Below, piece by piece: positions 39,163-51,729 of a stretch of 64,000 nt of DNA. Source of the DNA: Neodiprion pinetum (Eukaryota; Arthropoda; Insecta; Hymenoptera; Diprionidae). The stretch's first letter is position 1. Each line of letters opens with the position of its first letter. The notes under the pieces were generated by a model, which did no database searches, was not told where the DNA came from, and saw only the letters and a list, made by a program, of their open reading frames with translations. The position numbers and the translations under genes are program-made. The stretch lies in NCBI RefSeq assembly GCF_021155775.2, contig NC_060233.1, positions 31,465,077 to 31,529,076 of the forward strand. Reading direction: 5' to 3'.

Positions 39163-42100
39163 CGTGCTTCGTTGGCTCCGTTCCCTGGAGCTGCATTCGG
39201 CTCTTCGTCGAGGATCCTCTCCCTCTCTACGTACCGCAAATATATTGTCCCTTCGTACTCGGTACGTGCAAAATCGAGCGGCGAGCGTGGCTTCCCTCCC
39301 TTTATCACGGGTCAAAACATTCGCAACACATTTACTGACCACACCGCACTCGCCCAGCGGGACGCCCGTGTGTTCACGGGATCGCTATACGAGATATCAA
39401 GGATTATTAAGACTACATAAACACCGGAGTAAAATCAGAGTTATGACTTTGGGGAGTTGTGAGTTAAGGGCGAGTTACCAGCTCGCCGCAAAATAAAGAG
39501 AAGAAAAGAGACGTGGAGAGAGGAGAGGGAGGGAGGGAGGGACGGAGACTACCGCAACGGATAGTTGGATACAGAAAAATTGCGATACCAGGAGGAAATC
39601 CTCATATTGTATATTCTCTGTTTGTCTATTTTTATTTTTAATTCAAAAATTTTTTTTACAACATTGAAAGACACGTCAGAGCATTTACCCTCATTTGAAG
39701 CAGTAGTCTGTGTCAAGATTGTTACGTATAACTCTCTGAACTGTAAAGAAAAGGGAACGAATTCGAATTACACTGTTTTATAAGTAATATCGACAATGTC
39801 GAGCTGCTTCCACATCGAAGGTTAATAATGGAGAATTTAGGAAATCGAGACTAGGCGATACGTTTATCTGTCGAGTATTCTTTGGGATCGTCGTATTTGC
39901 TCTCGTTCCTACTTGTTTGGCAATCTTTGCTCGGTTCAAACAGCTATGGTTCGAAAAAGAGAGGGTAAAAAGGAAAAACGGAACGTAGAGAAGAAAAATA
40001 TCTCTGGTAGAAAGTGGTCCTTGAACCGTTTCTCGCACCTCGTGCCACGTACTTCCCCACGTTTTTATTTTTCATTGACGAGAATCCGAGTCAACATAAA
40101 AAAAGAAAGGCAAAGAAAAGAAAAAATGTGAGGACTGAATCAATATTCGATCGCTTGGTTAGCGCCTGGGAACAATCGATGCCTCTGTTCTCACTTCGCT
40201 AATCACGAGTTAAAGGAACAAATCGATATCAAAGTTATACCACCAAAGACGAATCACTTACAATCAGGGTAATCCATGTGTCAATTTGCTATTATATTTT
40301 ACCGTACCATTTATTAGCTCAACATTTTCATTCGTTAGAATTTTATGCAATCTGTTTCTCGATTACTAATCTCATTTCTCTGTCGATAATTGCCTGAGGG
40401 TGGCTTATAAGCTTGCAAAAAAAAAAAATCTCCTCCAGTACTCGGGTGCATAATCCGGCAAAACTGCTTTAACTTCAGGACCGATTGATTATTGACATAC
40501 CGTTTAAGAGTCTTTATAGTCAGACCACGCGTTCTCTCGGCTTGCACGGTAGCTTCTTCGTGCATTTAAAGTCTTCGACGCAGGTTCTGGAAGGAGTTGC
40601 AGTGCCAACGAAGCGCATTTACTCATATGCTAATTGTCGTGGCTAACTAACGCCTTGGTTAGCAACCGTATAACGCATAAGCTGCCGGGGGATCGGTGAA
40701 CTCGCGAGGGAGCCTGTAGCTATATTTAGAGAGGTTTAGGAACGTGGACATTCGGACACGTATAATCCCTATGTGGAAGGTTATACCGTGTCATTGAAGT
40801 AACGTACAAAGAGATTCCTCTATTCCTCTTTCTCCATCTTTTCACCCTCCCACTAAATTCCAGGATGCCTGGTTGCCCGGATCAACTACAAAAGTGTCGA
40901 GGAAAACGAACGAAGTCTGTAGTAAAGCGGGAAATCGCTAACTAGGGAATCACGCAGTACCATTCCTTCCCTTTGTCGATCGCAACTGGTTCGAGATTCT
41001 ATGGATGGTGATAATGAATCTAGGTATTACGTAGGTACGTCTCGGCACGAAGAAGATCTCGTTGATCTCTCTTCCTCCCCCGTCTTCGTTTCTTTCGTCA
41101 GGTCGAAAAACACGCGTCGGATGAGTTATCGGATCTTTTGAGAAAATTCTTATTCATAGAGGGGAGTTTGGCACGGTGGAGAATATTACGAGGACCGAGT
41201 CCGTGTCTCGCACTTGTCTCCGTTGTCTCGTTGCCATGTCGCGTGTCCGCCCACAACCTCGGGAATATGAATGCGATCGTTTAACCGGTGGACACGCCAC
41301 GCGATCTCGCTGCAGCTCGCGGTAATCTTATGGAACTTGGCCGTGGCTCGCACGCGCGCATGCTTCTAACCAGCCACCCACAACGTCGTCGACGATGATC
41401 TATAATCATTTATTACACACTCCAGCTCGCCCTCTGTTCAGGGATCAGCACCCATGTCCGCGACCCAGCCGAACCTCGCGATTCGTACCGTATAATCGTG
41501 ACGGAGGTTTCACTCGGGGCGAAACGATGACGCAAAGTGCCTCGTCTGCGTGTACGTTGTACAGGTGATTACCAAATGATATATCAAAACTCATGCTCAC
41601 CGGGTCCCGAATCATGAATTACGCTTCGTTTCGTCGGTCCGATGGATCCTAGATCGACGTTTGATAAGGGCGCGAGCCGCCCTCCCACCCAGGAAACAAT
41701 GCCCGGGGCCCGACGACTCCGAACGGCTTCGTTAGGCTCCGCATCGTTGGCATACCCCGCGGGGAAGCCCCGATTCGTGGGGCCGTCTCTCCCAGCGCGT
41801 CAGTCACTCGGACCTCGAGCTACGTCGATTCGACGATTCCTCGATGATTTTTTTCCGCAAACTTTTCCCTCACGCCTTGGGCCTCGGACTGCCCCGCGGT
41901 CCTCGAGTCCTTCGTCTTTATCCTGCAGCCCGTTTTACGAGCAGACTAGACCATTCGACCCAACTCCTCGGCTGGAAAACCTACCTCGATAATTACGTGA
42001 CATTTGGTTTTCTTACCGTTTTATTTTTTCATCGTTCTATACTCTTCTTCCTCAAACTTCTTGTTTCCACATAATCGTTATTTTTTTCTATTCTCTTTGT

Positions 42101-42526
42101 CTTCCACCCTCTCGCCTACGGGTGTTATAAACTGTAGGAGGATGAAGAGACGTGGATATCGAAGAAGATATTCGAGGTGGCGTAATATCCACTTGTTGAA
42201 TTATTGTTATTGATTCGTAATTATCTGCAAATAACTCAATAACCTGAGATTACCGTGCCGCCTGTTCAATAAAATATCAATTTCGATAATGGACTCGGAG
42301 TCGTCCCGCGTCTCCTCGCACACATTCACCTTACCTTCAGCGGGGCGAGAGATCGGAGTGCGAGCGAGGATGGAGAAGGAGTCGAATCGATGACGAAGGG
42401 AGGCAGGGGGCGAGGCAAGCCGAGGAAGGTGAGTGCCGGGGGCAATTTTGACGCCTCCCAGCGACCTTGGGGTGTAATTACGTCGGTCGCGGAACACGGC
42501 GGTGGGTCCGAGGATCGACTCCGTAA

Positions 42527-42580
42527 CTTCTTCTTCTTCTTCTTCTTCTTCTCCTCCTCCTTTTTCTCCTCCTACTTCTT
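42527..42580 (+). repeat. (TTC)n/(CTC)n tract
   Basis: Eight TTC units pass into CTC units and a degenerate pyrimidine tail. It is responsible for an acidic low-complexity minus-strand open frame. Confidence 0.9.
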
Positions 42581-45116
42581 CGTCTTCGCTCCAACAGCGG
42601 TGGCCGCCTCTCGAGGCCTGGGTACGAGTCCTCGTCCACCTTGGATGGACCATATACCAAGGTGGGATGACGCTCGTGCTGCAGCCTCGAGTCCGCTCTG
42701 TCATTACCTCGGAATTTTCTACGCTTATAGTTGACCGTTTGTTAGTCAATCCTGATGTAAACGCGGAATGGCCAATTCCAGTCCCTCCACGTGTGTGCAA
42801 CAAGATGATATAATTCATTCACGCAAATGAGTCACTGTTGGACGTTTCTTGGGAATTGCTAGGTATGTGAGCAGAAAGTGAAGCACAAGAGCGGATGTAG
42901 GAAAAAACGATGTAATTTTATGTGCGGAATACTGAGACGTAATTGCCTCCGATCCTCTTTCGACGTGTCAGACAGAAGTACTTGCGTATCCTATATCCGT
43001 ATAATCGTACATTGGTTATCCGTTACCGAGGATCTTACCAACGCAGGATCAAATATTTTATCTTCGTTCTCACACTCCGTCTGACTGCAGGATACCCAAC
43101 GCACACTCGTACACACGCCAATCGCGTTTCTGTAGGTACAGATACGCGGTATCAAAGACCGAAAGAGGGGGGCATTGAGAGACCACCATCGCAGAGATAC
43201 AAATTAATGTTGTCCGATCCCCAGGACCACCCAACCAAGTTATCATTTTGACCCCCTGCGAGAAGAACTTCACCTACACAAATATCATTTATACACTTGG
43301 AGATGGACCTATACCTACGTACTATATACTATTTACACACGTCTAATGATATACATTTGTACTCACAGCTTCTATCTATCGTATTGCGGTTAATCATTCC
43401 AAAGTGTCTTCGTTGAATTACTCTTTCGCCACCGACAAAAATACCGATCTCCGGAGTCCATTGACGAGCAAGAAAAAGGTTGCCTTTGCGACTGTTTTCG
43501 TTGTTTCGTTGCGGTAGTATAGGAAAGATGAGCCTTGAGCCGAAGGTTTCACGATCATTCGAGAGAGATTTTGATGCGGTGGATGAGTGACTTGGCACTC
43601 TTGACCGGGCATAAAGGGTTGATTATGTCGGGGCAGTACACGGTGCGCTTTCAGGCAGGCTTCCGATCATTATTTACATCGGTTACCAGAGGTGCCCGGG
43701 CTCGACTACTTGACGAAGTCTTCGTCTTGTATCTCCCGCTGCCGTCAGCAAGATCATCTCGTAATAGTGTTGTAATGACCCTGCAGCATCGGCGGTAGTC
43801 GTGCCGCGTCACACACGCGCGTCCGCGCATCCACGTAAGTGTACTTACGCGCGTAAAGGCAGTGCTAATGAAAAGGGAGGGATGAAGAAAAAAAATTGAA
43901 AATTGTGAAAAAAGAGGACGCGGATTTGTGTCAGTAACAAGAGACAGTAATCAAAGAGCTAGTTCGTCCGGTACCCCGACCACTCCCGTCCTCGTGCACC
44001 TTCTCACCCGGTCAGCGGTCGGCTTAGTCGCTGCGCGGCGTAGACCTTGTACAAAAACCACGACACCCCGTCCTGCCACCGAGGGCGTTGATTAGCGTGT
44101 TAATTACCAACACAATCTACCCGGCGATATGGGTGTTCCGAGGTAGGTATAAGCCATTGGAGGAGTATAAGAGGTGCGGGGTACCCGCCAGAATCCGCTG
44201 CTTCATCCAGTGTAATTCGGTTGAGTTATGTAACCACTCGGACATGGGGTTGTCTTTATTATACTATATACAGACCTTGTACCGTACACGATATTTCGCC
44301 GCTTCATCGTACTTACCCAAGATTCATCTCTGGGATATTAAAATCGTAATACACCGGGACAAATCTAATCCTAATTCGGTCTCGGGGATATCCGAGGAAC
44401 GTTTACGAAAGTGATTTTCCGCTCTGCTCTCCATTTTTTTTTTTTTGCCTCTCGAATAATTTTTCGATACAGATTCTCAATGCGAAGTTTCGGCATTCCC
44501 AATTACTTGGATTATACAGGACGCTTCTTTGATAATGGGATAAGGTGTGCCCGCGACGCGCCTCCTGGGTGGTCATTCGTATGTGCGGTTGATCGGAGCT
44601 CAGGTATTTCTAATATCATAAAATCATTAATTATCCGACAAAGTTACGACGCCTCCAGCTCCGCGTGCTGCTACCTAGGTGGCCACTCTTCGATGACCGT
44701 CAGCTTCTGTGGACGTACCTAACGTTCTTTTGTTCACGGTTTAATCAGTTCGTGGTTTCAGAGGATGCGTGCCAGGAAAGGAGGAGGAGGAGGAGGAGAG
44801 AGAGTAATCAACGGTTCGGATAAACACCTAAAATAATAGTATAAGATCCGACACCGCGAAGATGGTTGATTTTTGACAATCTTCCATAGATTTATTTTCT
44901 TCTCTTCGTATATTTATTATATCTCCGCTTCACAGCTAGGCGGCATAATGTATACCGCACTTGGGTCGGCGGGTATAGAGCTTTTAAAAGAGGCGGTTTA
45001 TATACATTTGAAAGACACTCGGGGGACCACCTACCTTTTACTCAAGTTGATTTGACTTCAGGATTATCCCCGGGATTTTCGTATACACATTATATCCTGT
45101 TTGTTACGGGACCAGT

Positions 45117-45148
<32 letters not shown>
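45117..45148 (+). repeat. (TC)n microsatellite
   Basis: TC units with two single-T interruptions. Confidence 0.93.
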
Positions 45149-48100
45149 GGTAACAGTCTCGAGTATAAGCTTGAGGACTCGTTACGTTTTTTACTCGATG
45201 AACACGCACGCAATGACTTAATTCCGAGTGAGCGGACGACTTGGCACGCTACCGCTCCAGGGATGAGCCTTGACGCTGTTACGGTTTCGTCTTTTCGAGT
45301 CGAGTGTTAGGGAGTATAGAGAGAGAATAAGAGTGCATGTCTCGTGGTCCTTGAGTGGCGTAGCGAATCACTGACGAACCGCTCTGGAAAGCAACAATTG
45401 GATTCCACTTAATTCGAAAAACACACAACGGGTTGGCGGCCTCCTCTGTGTCGACGGCGAGGAACCGCTTATTCAATTATCTTACGACGGTGCGTGAACC
45501 AGCCGCCACCGTCGGCTGCTTCAGCAGTCCCCATGGAAGCGACAGAGCGTTACGAATCAGGATCTCTCGATATCCAAGACCCGAGTTTTTCCTTCACGGA
45601 AAAAATCTAATATTTCCTAGAAAAGGATCAACAGAGCTAATCGAATTAGCCCAGTCGGGTTTCTGCCGTTGGGGTGGTTTAAGGATCTCAGGAACAAAAC
45701 CGGAAAAGTATTGAAAAATACCTCCCTACCCGGACCGCCGAAAGGAAGAAAAAAAAACAAAAATAAAAAACGGATTGTAGATTTTTCGACTCTTTGACCC
45801 CGCACGTTACCGTGAAGCGAGATTAATCCTTTCGACACTCTATTCTCAACGCTGATGAAAATTGCTTAGGAATTTTCCAAATCGAATCGTCGTTTCTCCG
45901 GTTGGTATGTGATAACGGTGCCGAAGCACTGACATACAGAGAGCACGGCACGGTGCCCGAGGCGAGTCGCGAGAGTTCGGTGTGTGCACGGGACATATTT
46001 CCTCTGTTCCTAGTCTGTTCCCACAGTCGCGGGGCGGATTCCTCGCGATCCTGTCCAATGCGAATTCGCGGGAATCTTATAACACATGCCAAAACACCGT
46101 AATTCGAAGGTCTGGACACGGTGGTCTTATAGATCGTAGCGCGTCTTGACGACGCTTCGAGTCCGCGATCGCGTTCCCACGCCCAGGACATCGCGTCCTT
46201 CCAAAGATTCCTGTCATTCCTCAACTCGCTATCCGAGTGGCGGGCAAAACTTGGATCGCAAAAACCAGAAACTGTTTGATTTATCACGGCCGTCCTTACT
46301 TACCTCTCTTTTTTACATACACCAATTACAAACTTTCTCGTACCCCCGTTGCAGCCGACCAGCTAGCCCCAACTGTTGTCACTTTACTCTCCCGTCTCGC
46401 AGGTCCCGGATTCCCTACTCGGGATTGCCAACTCGGCATTTATTTCACTCCGCTCCATCCGCGGTCGCTACAATTATGCTTCTTTCATTTTTAATTTCTT
46501 ACTACGAAGTCAATTTGTATCGTTTGAAGAAAAATCTCACGCTGGTACCCAGCGTTCCATTTCGATTCGAAAATTGCACAGCTGATGCAAAACTGGCTTT
46601 GCGACTTTTACCTGGAACTTTAACTCGTAACGTAAAGCAAGGATTACGATGTTTTCGTTATCTTTTTCTCAGTATAAAATTTTTGCGATCGTCCCGCGCG
46701 TCGTCGCCTCCGAACCTCGATGGACGCTTGCCTGCTGCTCCTTGCAATGAGGAAAGAACAAGGTACACGCGGTGGAAGTCGGTCGTCATAAAGGCGGCCA
46801 GCTAGCTCGCGTTCACATCTGATAGAGGCGATGAAAACATTTAGAGGTTACGAGGGTCCTTGCGCGATAAGATCTGAACACAGCGGGCCGCGACACGCCA
46901 CGTGTTGTGGGCGATCGTCCGTCGAGTCTCATGCGCTGCATCCCTGATGCGCGCCTCCGTTGCCCCCTCGATTGCGAGAGCTTACCGTGCGTCCCCTTAT
47001 AACGTGGCTGTGTAATCCCTCTTCACGAAGGGAAGTCGCATCCCCGCATGACAAGTCCGTTTGTTCGTCTGTCGAATGTGAAAGCAAACGAAGAAGAAGA
47101 AAAAAAAATACCGTATCAAAGACAAAAATCTAGTAAAAATAATCCTCGAGTTCAACCAACTCTCACCGAGCTTTTATTTTGCGTCGGCTTTACGATCGAT
47201 ATTTTGACATTCGCGGACAGCTGACATCGCGCAAACACTACGCGCAATAATTCGCTCCGCGCATTCGTCTACGTGTACGTGTATTCTGCCTCGTACCGCC
47301 GATCCAAATACGATCGAGATCCTTGCCCCTCGCTGCACGCGCTCGAGTTGTGCAACGATTGCAATAGTTTATCGTTCCTCTGTTCCTCTCTCACGGCGTA
47401 CTGAGGCGATTTCCCCTCCTCCACCGTATCAACTGACAAAAGATTCCCAGTCTAAAAGGCCGGGTGTAGTCTCATCGGACAACTTCATAACTCGCGGTTG
47501 AATATCGTGGGAGGCCCACGGGCTGGCCCAGGCTGCTCCGACTTCAGCTTGCTGTTCCGATCTTGCAGGCTGACCAGGCGGGCTCGGCTTCTCTCTCGTT
47601 GAAGGCTGCACGCGACGCGATAAGGCTCAGGAATCCCGGAGGAATCCAAGGATAAAAGGGTTCGGACCGTTCGAGATAGGGACGTTAATGGTTCTAGCAC
47701 CCCTACGGTATCTCGAGGCGTAGGCGCCCCCAAGCGTCCCGCCTTCGGCGCTCACCTTCCTGCTTATTTGAATTAACAATTATTAAACCAGGAGGGGAAG
47801 AAGGGCGCATTGACGAAATTTACATTTTATTCTTTGTCAATATCCTAGTTTTATCAAGGTAGATGAAAATTCAGGAAGTACGATGCACCGCGATGTTGGT
47901 AATATGTCAGCCGTAAATGTCAGTCGCTTTAAAAACTAACTACCGGCGATTGCGTACAGAACAATGCATTTGACGATGAGTAATAAAGGCTTTGATTATC
48001 TAGAATGAAAATACTGCAAAAACGCCGACGAAGATCACTGTTTATGTATTTATTTATTTTATTTTTCATCGATCAGAAATAAATTATCACACATCTCCAT

Positions 48101-49025
48101 TAATCGAGTATTCAAATGAGAGATCTTGATAATATATTTTTTGGGACTTGGAGGAAAAAAATATATATTGAGATCGATGCTTGGCGATTCGAACCTTTTT
48201 ATCCTCGGATTTGTTTATAGTCGTGTTACAAGATGACGAGTCCGGTCAGTCGCCTTAGTCACCTTGCTCTGTCTGTAACAGGTTTGTAAAAAAATTAATT
48301 TCAATGCCATGGAATGTTGATAAAAACGTAACGAATCCACGCGCTGGAGTCAATTATGTATATTTTCGAAAATCCACACAAATCGACAACCACGATCTAG
48401 CCTCTACCTGCTTCGTGAATTATGACCGAGACTCTCGACGATGTGATTTATCACGACAATATTCAATATAATTTCGGCGAACGTAGCTGCTGCGACAAAT
48501 TTTATCACTGCTAATTAAGGCACGGCTACGATTCGGAAGAGAAAACCTGTGCGAACGTGATTTGCAAATTTACACAATATATTTATATATGTATAGATGC
48601 GGTTGAAATTTTCTCGGAAAAAGAATTTCGTCTCTCGCATATCCTTGGCGACGGGGTCCTGGACCACCTCGCGAACCGCGACGAGAAATCGCCGCACGCC
48701 CACGGCGATCTCTCCTCGGTGTTTTTTTTTTTTTTTCTTTTTTTATCATTCTGTTTTCAGGCAAACGACGACGGCTGGATGAAAATCTTTTCGGCGGGAG
48801 GCAGGCAGGAAGGAGGGTGGGAGGGAGGGAGGATCTCGCGGCGTGACGGTATGCGTAATAATAGTAAAAGTGAATGAATCCGGTAGGGCCGTCGGGCACG
48901 GACGTAGCCGGGGGTTGGAAGGGCGCGGGATGCCGGGGCGGCTGACGAGGGGAGGGGAGGGGCGGGGGGGTGGATGAACGGGGTCCAGGCGGGAGAAAGA
49001 TAGGGGGCATCATGCTCGGAAGAGG

Positions 49026-49043
49026 AGATCAAAGGGACCGCCG
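49026..49043 (+). promoter_or_regulatory. Candidate bipartite TCF/Pangolin site (HMG plus Helper-like)
   Basis: AGATCAAAGG at 49026-49035 matches the reverse complement of the TCF HMG consensus CCTTTGATCT. One base later, ACCGCCG at 49037-49043 matches the Drosophila TCF Helper consensus GCCGCCR at six of seven bases. It lies about 0.7 kb beyond the presumed wingless 3' end. Function is inferred. Confidence 0.3.
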
Positions 49044-49284
49044 TGAGAAGTGCCCGGCTGCCGGAGATTCTTGTCTTAGGATGCTGGGAGCCTCCCGAAC
49101 GAAGAATTTCTTTTACGATCATAGGCGGGCGGAGTGCGTACCTACCGTGCCGCGTACCGCTCTTATGAAAACCACCCCAAGCTCCGGATCTCCTGGCGTG
49201 CGCTGGATGGTGAATTGAAAAATTGCCCGGCAAAACTCTACCGATTTAAACAGTGTCTGGTGCATCCGCCTGGACTCGTTGTCT

Positions 49285-49318
49285 TTCTTCTTCTTCTTCT
49301 TCTTCTTCTTCTTCTTCT

Positions 49319-49341
<23 letters not shown>
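49285..49341 (+). repeat. (TTC)19 microsatellite
   Basis: A perfect trinucleotide run of 57 bases, the longest pure microsatellite in the window, followed by an interrupted tail to about 49355. It creates spurious poly-Arg, poly-Leu and similar open frames. Confidence 0.95.
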
Positions 49342-49350
<9 letters not shown>

Positions 49351-49729
49351 GTCTTGTTTTGATAACGAAATAAAAGTAAGACGGGTGTTTAGGGAGACGG
49401 TATATATTTACGTTGGCGATAGTGGTGAATGAGGAAAAAAATGTCTGTATGTATGGAGAAAAGGAGGTAAAAACGTTTTTCCCCTTCACCGTTTCACTTT
49501 AGGTTCGTGAAACGCACTTACCTTTACGGTAATCTGATACGTGCGATGATCCTTGTCTTCGACGTTTATCTCGTCTACCAATAACGACGCGACGTGTTGG
49601 CGGAGTGGCGAGGGTTATATACATACATAACACACGCAAACACGTGTGTGTGTGTGTTGTATATATGTACATTACAGTATACGTGGGTATAACAGAATCG
49701 TGAAACATTCGATAATACACGTGAAATAG

Positions 49730-49735
49730 TTTATT
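49730..49735 (-). terminator. Candidate poly(A) signal of wingless
   Basis: TTTATT on the plus strand gives AATAAA on the minus strand, 1.44 kb after the wingless stop. Downstream on the minus strand lies a GT-rich run (GTGTTTGCGTGTGTTATG near 49.62-49.65 kb), a typical downstream element. I saw no other AATAAA between it and the stop codon. Confidence 0.45.
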
Positions 49736-49915
49736 TATAAATAATGGTCAATAATCATATACGCAGGATATAATGATGATCGCCGTAATAATCGATAATT
49801 TTTCCATTAGGAATCTCATTTCTTAAGTTATACTATAACGTCGGTATACAAGAGTAGAAAAATAATTTAATAATACGCTGGGGGATTTGTATATGTGGTC
49901 GAGGAGTGGTTGTAA

Positions 49916-49950
<35 letters not shown>
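49916..49950 (+). repeat. (TAG)n microsatellite
   Basis: About 11-12 uninterrupted TAG units. Confidence 0.95.
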
Positions 49951-50291
49951 ATAGGTATAAAATAATGTTAAGTACGGAACACTGGGAGTGTAAGAATCTT
50001 ATCTAAGATGGCCGCCGTGTGCGTGTGCGTTGCAACGTGTCGGTCTGCGCGCGAGTATCGCCCACCTTGTGAATTTTAACGCTAATTATTTACAAATTTG
50101 TTGGTATATAAGTCTCGCTTTACAGTTCCATCTTTACGTGTAAGGGTTACTTGCACCGTCGAGCACCGCGTAATATATATAATTTGACATTACTCGAGAA
50201 TAATATCGTTACATTGATCGCAGATAGTTGCTAACTAATTTTATATACAGTTACCATATAGCGTAAAATCTTATACCTTATTTTACTAATC

Positions 50292-50302
50292 GTATGTATA
50301 TG

Positions 50303-50333
<31 letters not shown>

Positions 50334-50365
50334 GTATGTATATATATACATATATATATATATAT
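50292..50365. repeat. (TA)n/(TATG)n array
   Basis: Compound TA and TATG repeats lie inside the presumed wingless 3' UTR. A second TA-rich stretch lies at about 50560-50640. Confidence 0.9.
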
Positions 50366-51171
50366 CTGTATAAATTTATAATCTAAACACCTGCTTTGAC
50401 AATAAATAAATTCAAAGATATTTACCTTAATCGTCCTACGCTAGATTATACAGATATGGATTTAGACAGGTGAATCATTAAGAGGGATTATCGATTCGTA
50501 AATAACGAAATACGTGGGTAAAAATTATTTACAATTCTCTCGCGCCTATAATTGTAGTACATATATAATATATATATTTATATCTATATCCGTATCTATA
50601 TCTATATATATATTATATATTTATACTTGTTATATAAATAATTTGCGAATCGCTGTATAATGCACCTACTAAATACACTTCACTGTTCAGTCTTCTTTAA
50701 ATGCGTGTCTAAATATTATATATGTATATTATATATGATAAATAATGATACGTGTCGCGTAATACTGGGCATTGAAATTATGTGGTCAGGTTTTTATCCA
50801 TCGATAGTAACCGTGAGTAAAAGTAGAGAAACTTTACATAAACGAGAAGAAAATTAGTAAGAGATATTCTTAATCGACGTATTATAGGTATTTCGAATGT
50901 TTGTAGTTTTGGTCGGATATTCGTAACGTACGTTAATTATATAATTGTCGGATGGGTCGGAGGTAATCTACATCGGTTGTCGAGAATATACGTACATCGT
51001 ACCTATGCACCTAGCTTCTTGCGTGGCTTTCTTATCGTTAAAAAAGAAAAAATAAGAAAATAAATTCTGCCGATCCTTCGCCAGGAAGGATTTCCTCGGC
51101 TTCCGTCTATCCTCCGTCCTCTCTTTTGCCTCGATCAATTATCACCTCATTCTCCCGCACACTCGCTACCC

Positions 51172-51729
51172 TTACAAGCAGGTGTGTATAGTCTTCTTAG
51201 TTCTGCAGAGCTTGCATTTCACCTTGCAGCACCAGTGAAAGGTGCAGGCGCATCTCTCGACGACCACGACCTCCTGCGTCTTGTAACCCCTTCCGCAGCA
51301 CATCAAATCGCAACCGTCGACGCCGATGCTCGTCTCGTTGCACTGTCTGCCGTGAGTCCCGAGTATTCCAAGTTTTGGATTTTTTTCGCAAAACGCCGGG
51401 GACGGCTCGAGGTATACCAAATCCTTAACGCCGGGCGATTTGTGATCCGGATTGTAAGGCTTAAGCTGAAAGTTGTACCTGTGCTTGCGACCAAGACCCT
51501 CTCGATGTCCGTGGACCGAGTTACTCGCCGAGTTGCTCGTTATCATGTTACTGTTACCCCGAATCCTGTCCGAGTTGCTGACCATCACTCGGGACGCGCC
51601 GTCGAATCGATCCTTCAGATTGTCACCGACGAGTCTGAAGTTCGGTAAGCGCATCCAACACGTCTTCACGGTACACGAACCCGACATACCGTGGCACTTG
51701 CACTCCTTTCGCATCTCCGACGAGACGTG
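51172..51729 (-). CDS. wg: wingless coding exon 4 (C-terminal Wnt domain and stop)
   Basis: The acceptor TATAATTATAG precedes CAC GTC TCG. The 558 nt encode [19 protein letters not shown] with Ser229, [15 protein letters not shown], an Asn/Ser-rich insert (roughly residues 262-282), [27 protein letters not shown], sequon Asn344, and the C-terminal cysteine knot ending HTCL and TAA at 51174-51172. Confidence 0.97.
   Translation of the reverse strand, partial: HVSSEMRKECKCHGMSGSCTVKTCWMRLPNFRLVGDNLKDRFDGASRVMVSNSDRIRGNSNMITSNSASNSVHGHREGLGRKHRYNFQLKPYNPDHKSPGVKDLVYLEPSPAFCEKNPKLGILGTHGRQCNETSIGVDGCDLMCCGRGYKTQEVVVVERCACTFHWCCKVKCKLCRTKKTIHTCL

Larger units (their letters stand above)
32681..49700. 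other. Intergenic interval between convergent Wnt6 and wingless
   Basis: About 17 kb with no recognisable exon on either strand. It holds purine/pyrimidine-rich low-complexity runs (38.8-39.2 kb, 42.5 kb, 45.1 kb, 49.3 kb), a three-copy 10-bp tandem repeat at 38961-38990 and candidate TCF (49026) and AP-1 (42828) sites. By analogy with Drosophila, where enhancers sit between wg and Wnt6, it is the likely place for shared enhancers; that is inference. Confidence 0.6.
49705..51171 (-). other. wg: wingless 3' UTR (probable), AT-rich
   Basis: This strongly AT-rich segment lies between the wingless stop and the candidate poly(A) signal. It contains TA/TATG arrays at 50292-50365 and about 50560-50640, and (TAG)n at 49916-49950. 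There is no long open frame. The base composition differs sharply from the flanking GC-richer DNA, which fits a long 3' UTR. Confidence 0.5.

Noticed and set aside
40921..40990. GGTTCGAGATTC resembling a tRNA B box
   Set aside because: No matching A box or cloverleaf upstream.
42207..42818. 203-codon minus-strand frame with a poly-Glu run
   Set aside because: Produced by the (TTC)n/(CTC)n tract; no recognisable domain.
46146..46805. 219-codon plus-strand frame
   Set aside because: No domain, no splice context and no conserved motif; length within chance expectation.
48181..48205. GATTCGAACC resembling a reverse-strand tRNA B box followed by a T run
   Set aside because: The flanking bases do not form a T stem, and no A box or acceptor stem could be placed.
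51184..51648. 154-codon plus-strand open frame
   Set aside because: Antisense shadow of wingless exon 4.
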